Of a stretch of DNA of 9,396 bases, positions 1-5,245 are shown one piece after another (positions within the stretch are counted from its first letter, which is position 1; every line of letters starts with the position of its first letter). The notes under the pieces were generated by a model. It searched no databases. It was given only the letters and a program-made list of their open reading frames with translations, and was not told the origin of the DNA. Source of the stretch: DASSTY01 sp035760645 (lineage in GTDB: Bacteria > Gemmatimonadota > Gemmatimonadetes > Gemmatimonadales > GWC2-71-9); contig DASTSO010000053.1 of NCBI GenBank assembly GCA_035760645.1, positions 1-9,396 on the forward strand, written 5' to 3'. The position numbers were made by a program, and so were the translations under genes.

Positions 1-116
1 TGCCGCAGGTCCTCGGCCAGCCAGACCGTGGCCATCCCCCCGCGGCCGAGCTCGCGCTCGAGCGTGTAGCGACCCCGGAGGGCCGCGGCGAGGGCGGCGG
101 GAGGCGCGGGGGGCAC
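1..116 (-). CDS. Serine/threonine protein kinase, N-terminal fragment (PknB-type)
   Basis: Only the first 38 codons are in the window; the gene continues past the left edge. Read on the minus strand, the protein starts with a short Pro/Ala leader and then GRYTLERELGRGGMATVWLAE. This is the classic opening of Hanks-type bacterial kinases: a first beta strand, then the glycine-rich ATP-binding loop GRGGMATV. The invariant lysine would lie just beyond the edge. The start chosen is the GTG at 116, because it puts the kinase domain about 15 residues in, as is usual. An in-frame TTG four codons upstream is possible, and the frame stays open further. I see no clear Shine-Dalgarno sequence. In this family the kinase is usually followed by a membrane segment and a sensor region, but nothing here shows that. 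Family call is firm; substrate unknown. Confidence 0.85.
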   Translation of the reverse strand, partial: MPPAPPAALAAALRGRYTLERELGRGGMATVWLAEDLR

Positions 117-200
117 GAGGCCCAAGCTAGGGGATTCGGGGGACGGGGTAAACGGCGCGGGGCTCGGGCCGGCGGCTACGAGTCGGCGGCTGCGGGCGGC

Positions 201-260
201 GCTCCGGCGGGCGGCGCTCCGGCGGGCGGCGCTCTGGCCGGCGGCGCTCTGGCCGGCGGC
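201..260. repeat. Four tandem copies of a 15-nt GC-rich unit
   Basis: Two copies of gctccggcgggcggc (201-230) are followed by two copies of gctctggccggcggc (231-260). The two versions differ at two positions. A partial unit precedes them at about 189-200. The array ends against a small hairpin at 255-270 (ggcggc, loop tgaa, gccgcc) that leads into the left arm of the inverted repeat. Because 15 is a multiple of three, the array is open in several frames and gives artificial Arg/Pro-rich ORFs. I see no gene between 117 and 339. Confidence 0.9.
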
Positions 261-267
261 TGAAGCC

Positions 268-396
268 GCCACTCGGCCTGAGGCCCCTGAAGGGCCCTCG
301 GCGGGCGCGCAGCTCCGCGGCGGGAGTGTCGCACTTCGTGTGGGCAGGGAGCGTGGCTGCCTCGGAGGGCCCTTCAGGGGCCTCAGGCCGAGTGGC
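268..396. repeat. Perfect 32-bp inverted repeat with 65-nt spacer
   Basis: Positions 268-299 and 365-396 are exact reverse complements over 32 bases; pairing breaks at both ends. Each arm carries a smaller near-palindrome of the form GGCCC-TTCA-GGGGCC or its complement. A further copy at 394-409 (ggcccc, loop ttca, ggggcc) overlaps the right arm's end. The 65-nt spacer (300-364) includes the GTG used as start of the downstream ORF. There is no transposase and no obvious target-site duplication. It could be a MITE-like or REP-like dispersed element, or a local inverted duplication. In RNA it would form a long stem. Confidence 0.9.
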
Positions 397-714
397 CCCT
401 TCAGGGGCCGACTCGCGCGCCGACTCGCGCGCTACGGGCTGGCGGGGCAGCTGCTCGACGACCTCGCCGCCGCCGTGGACCGCTTCGCGGCGTCGCTGGC
501 GGAGTCGGCCGACGCGCGCCACGATCACGTGGTCGCGCGCGAGGAGCTCAAGGCCGCCGCCCGCCGGCTGATGCAGATCGTCGCGCTGCTCGACGGGCTC
601 AATCTCTACCGCTTCAGCGAGGACGTCGCGCTGCGCACCGCGTGGCAGCGCCTCCGGCGGCTGGACGCGGAGCCGCGGCCGCACGGCGGCGCGGAGGTGA
701 AGCCGGCGGCGTGA
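340..714 (+). CDS. Small helical hypothetical protein with repeat-derived N-terminus
   Basis: A 124-residue ORF from the GTG at 340. Residues 9-30 are encoded by the right arm of the inverted repeat and the 12-nt duplication, and look like low-complexity Arg/Gly/Pro. From about residue 34 the sequence changes to a plausible all-alpha protein: LLDDLAAAVDRFAASLAE, then a charged helix with HDHVVAREELKAAARRLMQ, then ALLDGLNLYRF. It ends in a polar tail (EVKPAA). The only other in-frame start is a GTG at 475, which would drop part of the first helix. I think the original N-terminus may have been replaced by repeat sequence, so this could be a truncated gene that is still open or a decayed one. 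Motifs suggesting a catalytic function are absent. I do not recognise the family with confidence. A strong terminator follows 17 nt after the stop. Confidence 0.5.
   Translation: MGRERGCLGGPFRGLRPSGPFRGRLARRLARYGLAGQLLDDLAAAVDRFAASLAESADARHDHVVAREELKAAARRLMQIVALLDGLNLYRFSEDVALRTAWQRLRRLDAEPRPHGGAEVKPAA
407..430. repeat. 12-nt tandem duplication
   Basis: gccgactcgcgc occurs twice head to tail (407-418 and 419-430), directly after the hairpin at 394-409. The unit length keeps frame. It is the last repeat before sequence that reads like a normal protein-coding helix begins, so it may mark the edge of the repeat element. Confidence 0.85.
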
Positions 715-731
715 AGCATGCGCAGGACCGG

Positions 732-778
732 AAACACCGAGGGCCGGCAACCGTGGTGGTTGCCGGCCCTCGGTGTTT
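732..778. terminator. Two-way intrinsic terminator, 21-bp perfect stem
   Basis: Arms 732-752 and 758-778 pair perfectly over 21 bp around the 5-nt loop gtggt. The plus strand ends in a TTTT run at 776-779, and the minus strand ends in an A/T-matched run (GTTTC). It lies between the stop of the plus-strand ORF (714) and the stop of the minus-strand toxin gene (862), so it can end transcription from both sides. Confidence 0.88.
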
Positions 779-861
779 TCGTGCCCGCGCTACGCGGCCG
801 GCGACGGATGGTGCATGAGGTGCTCCGGAGGGCGCTACGGGGGTGGCCACGGGTCGTGGGC

Positions 862-1278
862 TCAGGAGACCCGCCTCGGGTAGTATCGCACGCCCGGCAG
901 GTCCTCGAAATCAGCATCCTGGGTCCACACCACGGCGCCCGCCTCCCGCGCTGTCGCCAGGATGATGCTGTCGGCCAGCGGCAGCCGGTGGTCGAGCCCG
1001 AGCTTCGCGGCGGCGAGCGCGAGCGGCCCGTCGAGCGGCACCACCTGCCCCTGCTCCATCAGGGCCACGGCCTGGAGCGCCGCGTCCTCCCCGCGCTGCT
1101 GGGCGACGCGCTTGAAGACCTCGAGGATCGTGATAGCGGGGACGACGAGCTCGCCGGTGGCCTCGATCGCCGGCGCGAAGTGCTCGGCGTTCGGCCCGTC
1201 GGCGAAGTACTCGAGCCAGGCGGAGCTGTCGACGACGTTGGGACCGGCCGGGGCGGCGCGACGACGCGGCGGAGCCAT
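862..1278 (-). CDS. vapC: VapC-type PIN-domain toxin (putative ribonuclease)
   Basis: A 138-residue PIN-domain protein of usual VapC length. The acidic residues expected to bind metal are all visible: D17 in NVVDSSAWLEYF, E53 in ITILEVFKR, D103 in LPLADSIILATAR, and D121/D123 in WTQDADFEDLPGV. In this family these coordinate Mg2+ or Mn2+ and cut RNA (tRNA or rRNA in studied cases). The target here cannot be read from sequence. The first 13 residues are an Arg/Pro/Ala-rich extension before the PIN fold. ATG at 1278 is the only plausible start. It lies 9 nt after the stop of the AbrB-type antitoxin with no good Shine-Dalgarno sequence, so translation is probably coupled to the antitoxin. With all catalytic acids kept, it looks functional. 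Confidence 0.92.
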   Translation of the reverse strand: MAPPRRRAAPAGPNVVDSSAWLEYFADGPNAEHFAPAIEATGELVVPAITILEVFKRVAQQRGEDAALQAVALMEQGQVVPLDGPLALAAAKLGLDHRLPLADSIILATAREAGAVVWTQDADFEDLPGVRYYPRRVS

Positions 1279-1287
1279 GTGAATGGC

Positions 1288-1494
1288 TCAGGCGCGGTCG
1301 GCGTCGCGCTCGACCGTGGTGTCGATCCCGCGCAGAAAGCCGCGCATGGCCCGCATCGGCCGCACCGGGATGAGCTCGATGCGGTTCTGGTAGACCAGGG
1401 CCTGCACCTGCTGGCCCGGCGCGAGGCCGAGCCGCTCGCGCGCGGAGCGGGGGATGACGACCTGGAACTTGGGCGAGATCGTGACGGTGTTCAT
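1288..1494 (-). CDS. vapB: VapB-type antitoxin, AbrB/MazE-like swapped-hairpin domain
   Basis: A 68-residue protein starting MNTVTISPKFQVVIPRSARE, the hallmark of the AbrB/SpoVT/MazE DNA-binding domain, which dimerises and contacts DNA through its N-terminal half (about residues 1-45). The tail (about 47-68, with MRAMRGFLRGID) should be the flexible part that wraps and blocks the toxin. The start at 1494 is preferred over the in-frame ATG at 1506. A GGAGG at 1500-1504 sits five bases before the 1494 ATG and overlaps the 1506 start. It is the first gene of a two-gene operon with the PIN toxin, the usual antitoxin-first order. Members of this family normally repress their own promoter together with the toxin, and the palindromes just upstream fit that. 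Confidence 0.9.
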   Translation of the reverse strand: MNTVTISPKFQVVIPRSARERLGLAPGQQVQALVYQNRIELIPVRPMRAMRGFLRGIDTTVERDADRA

Positions 1495-1499
1495 CGGCG

Positions 1500-1504
1500 C
1501 CTCC
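1500..1504 (-). promoter_or_regulatory. Shine-Dalgarno GGAGG that fixes the antitoxin start
   Basis: GGAGG on the minus strand lies five bases ahead of the ATG at 1494. It is the best ribosome binding site near these genes and rules in favour of 1494 over the ATG at 1506. Confidence 0.8.
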
Positions 1505-1542
1505 ATCGATGAGACAAACGTACTACGATATCGCCATCGATG
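1504..1542 (-). promoter_or_regulatory. Candidate vapBC operator/promoter with repeated palindromes
   Basis: The 8-bp palindrome catcgatg occurs at 1504-1511 and again at 1535-1542, each within the identical decamer ccatcgatga. The copies are 31 bp apart, about three helical turns. A third 8-bp palindrome, cgatatcg, lies between them at 1526-1533. This is a local AT-richer island just upstream of the antitoxin, where the promoter must be. Repeated sites on one face of the helix suit a VapB/VapC repressor complex. The -10 and -35 boxes cannot be assigned confidently. Operator role is inference. Confidence 0.55.
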
Positions 1543-1548
1543 AAAGCT

Positions 1549-1754
1549 CTACCCCTGCGGGAGCCGCGCCGCCAGCCGCTGCGGCCCAGCCCGTAGCCGG
1601 TCGGCTCGGCGAACGGCAGATCCGGCGCGACGTGGCACGACGAGGGGAGCTTCACCGAGAGGCCGAGGCCCGCCTCGCGGCTCAGGAAGACGAACGCCTT
1701 GCCGCGCACCTTGAGCGCGCGGTGGCCCCAGGGGAAGTCCTCGGCGGCCGCGTC
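1549..1754 (-). pseudogene. MmcQ/YjbR-family (CyaY-like fold) remnant
   Basis: On the minus strand, 1754-1572 encodes about 61 residues resembling the core of MmcQ/YjbR proteins: EDFPWGHRALKVRGKAFVFL, then GLGLSVKLP, then PFAEPTGYGLGRSGW. Intact members are usually about 110-130 residues. Here the N-terminal third is missing, since the fragment begins where the macrodomain gene ends (stop at 1753-1755). There is no usable start codon. After the Trp at 1572-1574, a +2 shift would continue as ARLPQG and stop at 1549-1551; that would fit a loss of about 4 bases from a typical GWVTAR sequence. So it is truncated at the 5' end and probably frameshifted near the 3' end. The family may bind DNA, but function is poorly known. 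The family name rests on my recall of the motif. Confidence 0.75.
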
Positions 1755-2253
1755 AGTCGCGGCCCAGCAGCGCCCGATAGTGCGCCACCGACTCGTCCCC
1801 TCGCATGAAGCAGGCGACGATGCGCTCGAACTCCGCCTCATAGCGCCGCATCACCGCGAGCGCGATCGCCGCCGCGTCGCGCTTGGGATAGCCGTAGACG
1901 CCGGTTGAGATCGCCGGGAAGGCGATCGTGCGGATGTCGCCCCGCTCGCGCGCCACGCGGAAGACGCTCTCGTGGGCGCGCCGCAGGAGGTCGGGCTCGC
2001 CCGCCTCGCCGCCGCGCCACACGGGGCCCACGGTGTGGATCACGTAGCGCGCGGGGAGGCGGTAGCCCTGCGTGAGGATCGCCTCGCCGGTCGGCAGCCG
2101 GTCGTGGCGCTCGCACTCGGCGAGGAGCCCGGGGCCCGCGGCGCGGTGGATCGCGCCGTCCACCCCGCCCCCGCCGCGGAAGCGCTCGTTCGCGGCGTTG
2201 ACGATCGCGTCCACCGCGAGCGTGGTGATGTCGGCTTCGAGGAGCTCGATCAT
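1753..2253 (-). CDS. Macrodomain protein, YmdB-like O-acetyl-ADP-ribose deacetylase
   Basis: A 166-residue single-domain macro protein, close to the length of E. coli YmdB (about 177). Visible motifs are ADIT with D8 (adenine contact), DAIVNAANE at 15-23 with the ribose-contacting asparagines, GGGGVDGAIHRAAG at 27-40 (catalytic loop), HTVGPVWRGG at 73-82, and AFPAISTGVYGYP at 111-123 (diphosphate loop). Family members hydrolyse O-acetyl-ADP-ribose or remove ADP-ribose from proteins, acting in the cytoplasm. The ATG at 2253 comes one base after the TGA of the membrane-protein gene, so the two are very likely translated together. Its own Shine-Dalgarno sequence is weak. The stop touches the MmcQ remnant. 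No DarT-like ADP-ribosyltransferase is nearby, so an antitoxin role is not supported. The YmdB-type assignment is strong; the physiological substrate is unknown. Confidence 0.92.
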   Translation of the reverse strand: MIELLEADITTLAVDAIVNAANERFRGGGGVDGAIHRAAGPGLLAECERHDRLPTGEAILTQGYRLPARYVIHTVGPVWRGGEAGEPDLLRRAHESVFRVARERGDIRTIAFPAISTGVYGYPKRDAAAIALAVMRRYEAEFERIVACFMRGDESVAHYRALLGRD

Positions 2254-2254
2254 G

Positions 2255-2809
2255 TCAGCCGCGCCCCGCCACCTCCGCCACCTCCGCCCCCGCCGCCTCC
2301 CGATACAGCCGCCGCAGGAACGCGGTGCCGTGCACCAGCACTGCGGCGGTGTAGAGCAGCATCCCGTCGGCGAACCAGTAGCCCCACTCGTCCGGGCTCG
2401 AGAGCAGGCGCAGGAGGCCGGCGGCGAGCGCGAAGAACGCCGCGGCGCCGAGCGCGCTCGCCATCGCCGCGCGCCGGGAGTGCTGCCGCGCGGCGCGCAG
2501 GAGCAGCGCCCAGTACTCGGCCTCGCCGAGCGCGCGCATGAGCCAGCCGCGGCCGAGGTTGCCGGCGGTGACGAGGAGCGACGGCACGGCCACCACCATG
2601 CCGAGGCTGGTGTTGTAGTACGGAACCAGCGCGAGGAGGAGACTGAGCAGGCCGAGCCGCCAGCGGAAGCGCCGCACCAGCGGGTTCGCCTCGAGGTGCA
2701 GCGTGGGCGTCGCGTACCAGGTGCTGGCGAGGTCGCCGACGCGGCCGAGGAGGATGACGGCGGCGAGGAAGTGCCGGAAGTGCTGGTCGCTCGCGAGAAA
2801 TTCGGACAT
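2255..2809 (-). CDS. Multi-pass membrane protein, unknown function
   Basis: A 184-residue protein with about four to five hydrophobic segments, roughly at 12-30, 51-64, 68-86, 115-136 and 148-166. A conserved-looking stretch near the first segments, VGDLASTWYATPTLHLEANP (23-42), resembles the D-x-x-[ST] ... EANP pattern of small uncharacterised membrane proteins such as the DUF5658 group; that link is from memory and tentative. There are no transport, enzyme or sensor motifs. The start ATG at 2809 is supported by CGGAG four bases upstream. That sequence sits in a short direct repeat (cggagccgaacggagccg) between this gene and the DinB gene. The frame is open for 25 more codons upstream, but that stretch overlaps the DinB gene and lacks hydrophobic character. 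The C-terminal tail (Glu/Val/Ala) is encoded by a simple cctccgcca repeat. The stop lies one base before the macrodomain ATG. Confidence 0.8.
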   Translation of the reverse strand: MSEFLASDQHFRHFLAAVILLGRVGDLASTWYATPTLHLEANPLVRRFRWRLGLLSLLLALVPYYNTSLGMVVAVPSLLVTAGNLGRGWLMRALGEAEYWALLLRAARQHSRRAAMASALGAAAFFALAAGLLRLLSSPDEWGYWFADGMLLYTAAVLVHGTAFLRRLYREAAGAEVAEVAGRG

Positions 2810-2834
2810 CGGCTCCGTTCGGCTCCGTGCGGTG

Positions 2835-3359
2835 TCAACGATCCAGAATCGGCAGGAACGCCCGCCACGGCCCCACCGCGTCACGATACTGCTTCGCCAT
2901 CACCCGGGCGATCTGCGCGAGGTGGCCGAGGTCGTGCGCGACCCAGGTGGCGAGGAGCTGCCGGAGCGTGACGGGGCCGAAGCTGGGATGCTCGCCCTCG
3001 AGCGCGAGCTCGACCTCCGTGAGCTCCCACGCCGCGAGCGTGGCGAGGTTCTCCGCCCGCAGGCGCGCGAACTCGTCGAGCAGCCCAGCGAGCGGCTTCC
3101 CCTCGCTCTCGCGGACCTGCGCGAAGCGGTCGAACGGCGCGAAGCGCCGTTCCGCGCCCTGCGCGAGGATGAGCCGCGCGCGCGGGATCCAGTCGGTGCG
3201 CTCGCCGTGGATCAGGTGGCCGACGACGTCGAAGGGGCTCCACGTGTCGGGCCCCTCGGTCGCGGCGGCCCACGCGGGCGGGAGCCCGGCGAGCAGCGCC
3301 CGGAGCGCGGCGGGGGTGCGCGCGAGGACGGCGGTGGCGGCGGCGAGGTCGAAGTCCAT
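2835..3359 (-). CDS. DinB-superfamily (YfiT/DUF664-like) putative metal-dependent protein
   Basis: A 174-residue protein with the four-helix DinB layout and usual family length. The metal-binding histidines are visible: H48 and H51 in VVGHLIHGERTDW, and H142 and H146 in VAHDLGHLAQIARVM. The TWSPFDVVGHLIHGE and HDLGHLAQI motifs match DinB_2-type members. Relatives include thiol-dependent S-transferases and hydrolases that use a divalent metal, but many have no known substrate and I cannot name one here. The start is the ATG at 3359, preceded by GGGAG at 3364-3368 with 4-nt spacing. The gene begins 17 nt after the Ig/SLH lipoprotein stop and ends 25 nt before the membrane-protein start, so it looks like part of the same transcript. 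Confidence 0.88.
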   Translation of the reverse strand: MDFDLAAATAVLARTPAALRALLAGLPPAWAAATEGPDTWSPFDVVGHLIHGERTDWIPRARLILAQGAERRFAPFDRFAQVRESEGKPLAGLLDEFARLRAENLATLAAWELTEVELALEGEHPSFGPVTLRQLLATWVAHDLGHLAQIARVMAKQYRDAVGPWRAFLPILDR

Positions 3360-3376
3360 GCGGCTCCCGTCTCGAC

Positions 3377-4801
3377 TCACCACGCCGGCAGCGTGGCGTC
3401 CACGTAGGTCTGCGCGAGCGTCCTGCCCTTCAGCCGGCGCACCACCCACGCCTGGTAGAGCAGCGCGGCGGTCACGCCCCGGTTCGTCCGCTCGCCGGCC
3501 GCGGCGGCGAGCTGCGCCACGCCGAGGTCGGGCGGGAGGAGGCCGGCCTGGTCCAGCGCCTGGATGTAGTTGAGCGGGTAGCTCACGCCGGCATCGGCCG
3601 GCACCTCGGCGAAGCGCGCGACCAGGGCCGCCAGGGTGCCGGTGTCGGCGAGGTCGTCCGGGTGGAAGAGACCGTCGGGCATCCCGATCGTGAAGCCCCG
3701 CTGCTCCGCGAGCGCCTCGAGCATGCAGACGTTGCCGTTCGCCCAGTGATTCACGACGTCGACGTAGCAGGGGGCGCCGGCGAGGAGCCTGGCGTTCTCC
3801 TCCTGGCCGAAGAGGCGCACGAGCAGCGTCGCGAGCTCGGCCCGCGTGATCGCGTACTCCGCGGCGCCGCCGAAGGTCGGGAGCAGCTGCGGCAAGAGCG
3901 TCATCGCCTGCGTGGCGGCGAGCGTGTAGGGGACGTCGGCGCTCGCGCTCTCGCCCGTGGTCGCCGCGGCGCGCAGGTGCACGGTGTGACTCCCGAGCGG
4001 CAGCGCGCGCATCACGGCCTGCACGGGAGCCGACGCGGCCGGGAGCGTCGCGGTGGTCGCGGGATACCAGGCCGAGGCGCCGACCGCGAACTCGACGGAC
4101 GCGAGCTCGCCGTTCGTGACGCTCGCCTGGCCGTCGAGGTGCGGGACGCCGTTCACGAGAGCCGGCGTGAAGTCGCCGAAGGCGACCGTGCGCGTCACGG
4201 CCACCGCCGTCGCGTGGAAGGTCACCGGATTGCCGGCGATCCCCTCGCCCGCCACCGTCGCCGTCAGCGTGTTCTCGCCCGCCGCGGGGCCCAGGGTCCA
4301 GCCGCCCACCGCGGCGATGCCGCCTGCGTCGGTCGTGGCGGTGGTACCGCTCGCCGTGCCGCCGCCCGCCGTGACGGCGAACGTCACCGTCACGCCGCCC
4401 ACCGGCCGGCCGCTCGCGTCGGTCACCGTCACCGACGGCGCCGTGGCGAGCAGCGCACCGGGAGCGCCGGTCTGCCCGTCGCCGCCGTGCGCGGCCACAG
4501 CCGCGGCCGCAGGAGCGGGGTCGGGGTCGGGGTCCGTGCCCGGCTGCGTGCCGGGCTCCGTCCCGGGCTCCGTCCCGGGCTCCGTACCGGGATTCGTACC
4601 GGGGTCCGTGCCCGGATCCGTATCGGGAGTCGTCCCCGGAGGCGTGCCCGGGCCGGTGCCGCCGGAATCGCCCGCGGCGCTGCAGCCACCGGCGACGAGC
4701 GCGAAGGCCGCGAGCGCGAGGAGACCGCCGGTACGGAGACGCGCGAGCACGGCCGCACCGCGCCGGAGTCGCCGGGTCGAACGGAGACGCGAGTCGAGCA
4801 T
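3377..4801 (-). CDS. Secreted lipoprotein: Pro/Gly/Thr linker, bacterial Ig-like domain, SLH-like C-terminus
   Basis: A 474-residue exported protein. Residues 1-39 form a signal sequence with an Arg-rich N-region and hydrophobic core LLALAAFALVAGG before C40, an acceptable though not ideal lipobox. Residues 49-96 are a linker of repeated [D/E/N/Q]PGT units. Residues about 102-199 match a bacterial Ig-like (Big_1-type) domain: GDGQTGAPGALLATAPSVTV, then GVTVTFAV, TDAGGIAAVGGWTLG and NTLTATVAG. Residues 200-300 form a second beta-rich region. Residues about 316-474 resemble SLH repeats: ITRAELATLLVRLF, YVDVVNHWANGNV, GMPDGLFHPDDLADTGTLA and VTAALLYQAWVV. SLH domains usually hold proteins to cell-wall polymers. 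The start at 4801 fits the signal peptide; the Shine-Dalgarno sequence is weak (GAGG). The gene is followed 17 nt later by DinB. It is probably a surface or envelope-attached protein with no enzymatic domain visible. Confidence 0.85.
   Translation of the reverse strand: MLDSRLRSTRRLRRGAAVLARLRTGGLLALAAFALVAGGCSAAGDSGGTGPGTPPGTTPDTDPGTDPGTNPGTEPGTEPGTEPGTQPGTDPDPDPAPAAAAVAAHGGDGQTGAPGALLATAPSVTVTDASGRPVGGVTVTFAVTAGGGTASGTTATTDAGGIAAVGGWTLGPAAGENTLTATVAGEGIAGNPVTFHATAVAVTRTVAFGDFTPALVNGVPHLDGQASVTNGELASVEFAVGASAWYPATTATLPAASAPVQAVMRALPLGSHTVHLRAAATTGESASADVPYTLAATQAMTLLPQLLPTFGGAAEYAITRAELATLLVRLFGQEENARLLAGAPCYVDVVNHWANGNVCMLEALAEQRGFTIGMPDGLFHPDDLADTGTLAALVARFAEVPADAGVSYPLNYIQALDQAGLLPPDLGVAQLAAAAGERTNRGVTAALLYQAWVVRRLKGRTLAQTYVDATLPAW
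4514..4657 (-). repeat. 12-nt repeats coding a [D/E]PGT linker
   Basis: Within the Ig/SLH lipoprotein gene, a 12-nt unit of the type ccgggctccgtc recurs about ten times with variations (core 4537-4632), coding successive DPGT, NPGT, EPGT and QPGT units. The length keeps frame, so copy number can change without breaking the gene. The residues suit an extended spacer between the lipid anchor and the folded domains. Confidence 0.88.
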
Positions 4802-4838
4802 GGCCTCGAGGGTGGAGAGCGTGGCGGGGGTGCCGCGG

Positions 4839-4844
4839 AATATA
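4839..4844 (-). promoter_or_regulatory. Possible -10 box (TATATT) before the Ig/SLH lipoprotein gene
   Basis: TATATT on the minus strand, 37 nt before the ATG at 4801, stands out in very GC-rich sequence. The best -35 candidate is TTGCCC at 4865-4870, but the 20-bp spacer is longer than normal and holds a hairpin. If real, the downstream genes can be transcribed without the protease promoter. Confidence 0.35.
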
Positions 4845-4849
4845 ACGCG

Positions 4850-4868
4850 GCCCGGCACGGGGCCGGGC
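4850..4868 (-). terminator. Short GC hairpin between the two lipoprotein genes
   Basis: Arms 4850-4856 and 4862-4868 (gcccggc/gccgggc) pair over 7 bp around a 5-nt loop. On the minus strand it starts 6 nt after the small lipoprotein's stop and is followed by CGCGTTATATT, only a weak T-rich tail. It may attenuate rather than end transcription. It could also sit between promoter elements. Confidence 0.4.
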
Positions 4869-4874
4869 AATCAC

Positions 4875-5204
4875 TCACGAGTCCTGCGCCCGGATCACCC
4901 CCGTCTCCACCACCTCGACGGCGTAGCCCTCGAGCGAGTCGGGGAGCGCGCGCTCGAGCTCGGGGGTGCGGCGCACGACCATGACGTGCACGGTGGGGCG
5001 GCCGTCGCGCGCGCCCTCGCCGACACCGACGACGCCGGGGAGGGCCATGAGCCGATCGGTGTGGCGGCGCAGCACGTCGGCGATCGGCGGCGGCGACGCG
5101 GGCGGGCGGGACGAGGGCGGCACGGGGCGCTCGGGGGTGCGGGAGCACGCCGCGCCCGCGGCGCCCGCGAGGAGCAGGGCCACGAGCGCGGCGCGACGGA
5201 TCAT
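4875..5204 (-). CDS. Small lipoprotein resembling the N-terminal region of the adjacent protease
   Basis: A 109-residue protein. Residues 1-19 are a signal peptide (MIRRAALVALLLAGAAGAAC) with probable lipidated C20, followed by a Pro/Ser-rich spacer (21-40). The folded part, about 41-106, reads LPGVVGVGEGARDGRPTVHV, then ALPDSLEGYAVEVVETGVIR. It lines up with residues about 67-116 of the neighbouring protease: GVAGTAVGLTADGRPAVKI, then LPRALDGIPVVVEVTGPFRA. Both share G-V-x-G-x-x-x-G, DGRP-x-V, LP-x-x-L-x-G and V-E-V-x-T-G-x-x-R-A. So this appears to be a stand-alone copy of that domain without a peptidase. It is transcribed 34 nt after the protease stop. It might act as an inhibitor, chaperone or partner, or be an independent small surface protein; none of these is shown. 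The start ATG at 5204 fits the signal peptide, but the Shine-Dalgarno sequence is weak. Confidence 0.78.
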   Translation of the reverse strand: MIRRAALVALLLAGAAGAACSRTPERPVPPSSRPPASPPPIADVLRRHTDRLMALPGVVGVGEGARDGRPTVHVMVVRRTPELERALPDSLEGYAVEVVETGVIRAQDS

Positions 5205-5221
5205 GGACGACTCACGTCCGG

Positions 5222-5245
5222 CTCACTTGCTCACTTGCTCACTTG
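5222..5245 (-). repeat. Three tandem ctcacttg units covering the protease stop
   Basis: ctcacttg is repeated exactly three times (5222-5229, 5230-5237, 5238-5245). On the minus strand each unit carries a TGA (at 5239-5241, 5231-5233 and 5223-5225). The 8-nt period places these in all three frames. The first is the protease's own stop codon, so changes in copy number would not alter the protein. Confidence 0.9.

Noticed and set aside
201..260. The 15-nt tandem units as a CRISPR array
   Set aside because: Units are contiguous with no spacers and are far too short; no cas genes are present.
268..396. Inverted repeat as terminal repeats of an insertion sequence
   Set aside because: The 65-nt spacer cannot encode a transposase and no target-site duplication is visible. 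Only a non-autonomous element remains possible.
718..1512. A plus-strand ORF opposite vapBC
   Set aside because: It lies antisense to two well-recognised genes, has the composition of a shadow, and starts within the terminator region.
1753..2253. Macrodomain as a DarG-type antitoxin of a DarTG system
   Set aside because: No DarT-like ADP-ribosyltransferase is adjacent, and the sequence is of the stand-alone YmdB type.
862..3359. VapBC, macrodomain and DinB as a defence island
   Set aside because: They are not arranged as one transcript: a remnant and promoter region separate vapBC from the rest. No effector or sensor typical of defence is present.
2835..4874. Very long open frame on the minus strand overlapping the DinB and Ig/SLH genes
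   Set aside because: Its Arg-rich, low-complexity translation outside the DinB part is a GC-rich shadow. The Ig/SLH frame has a signal peptide and recognisable domains.
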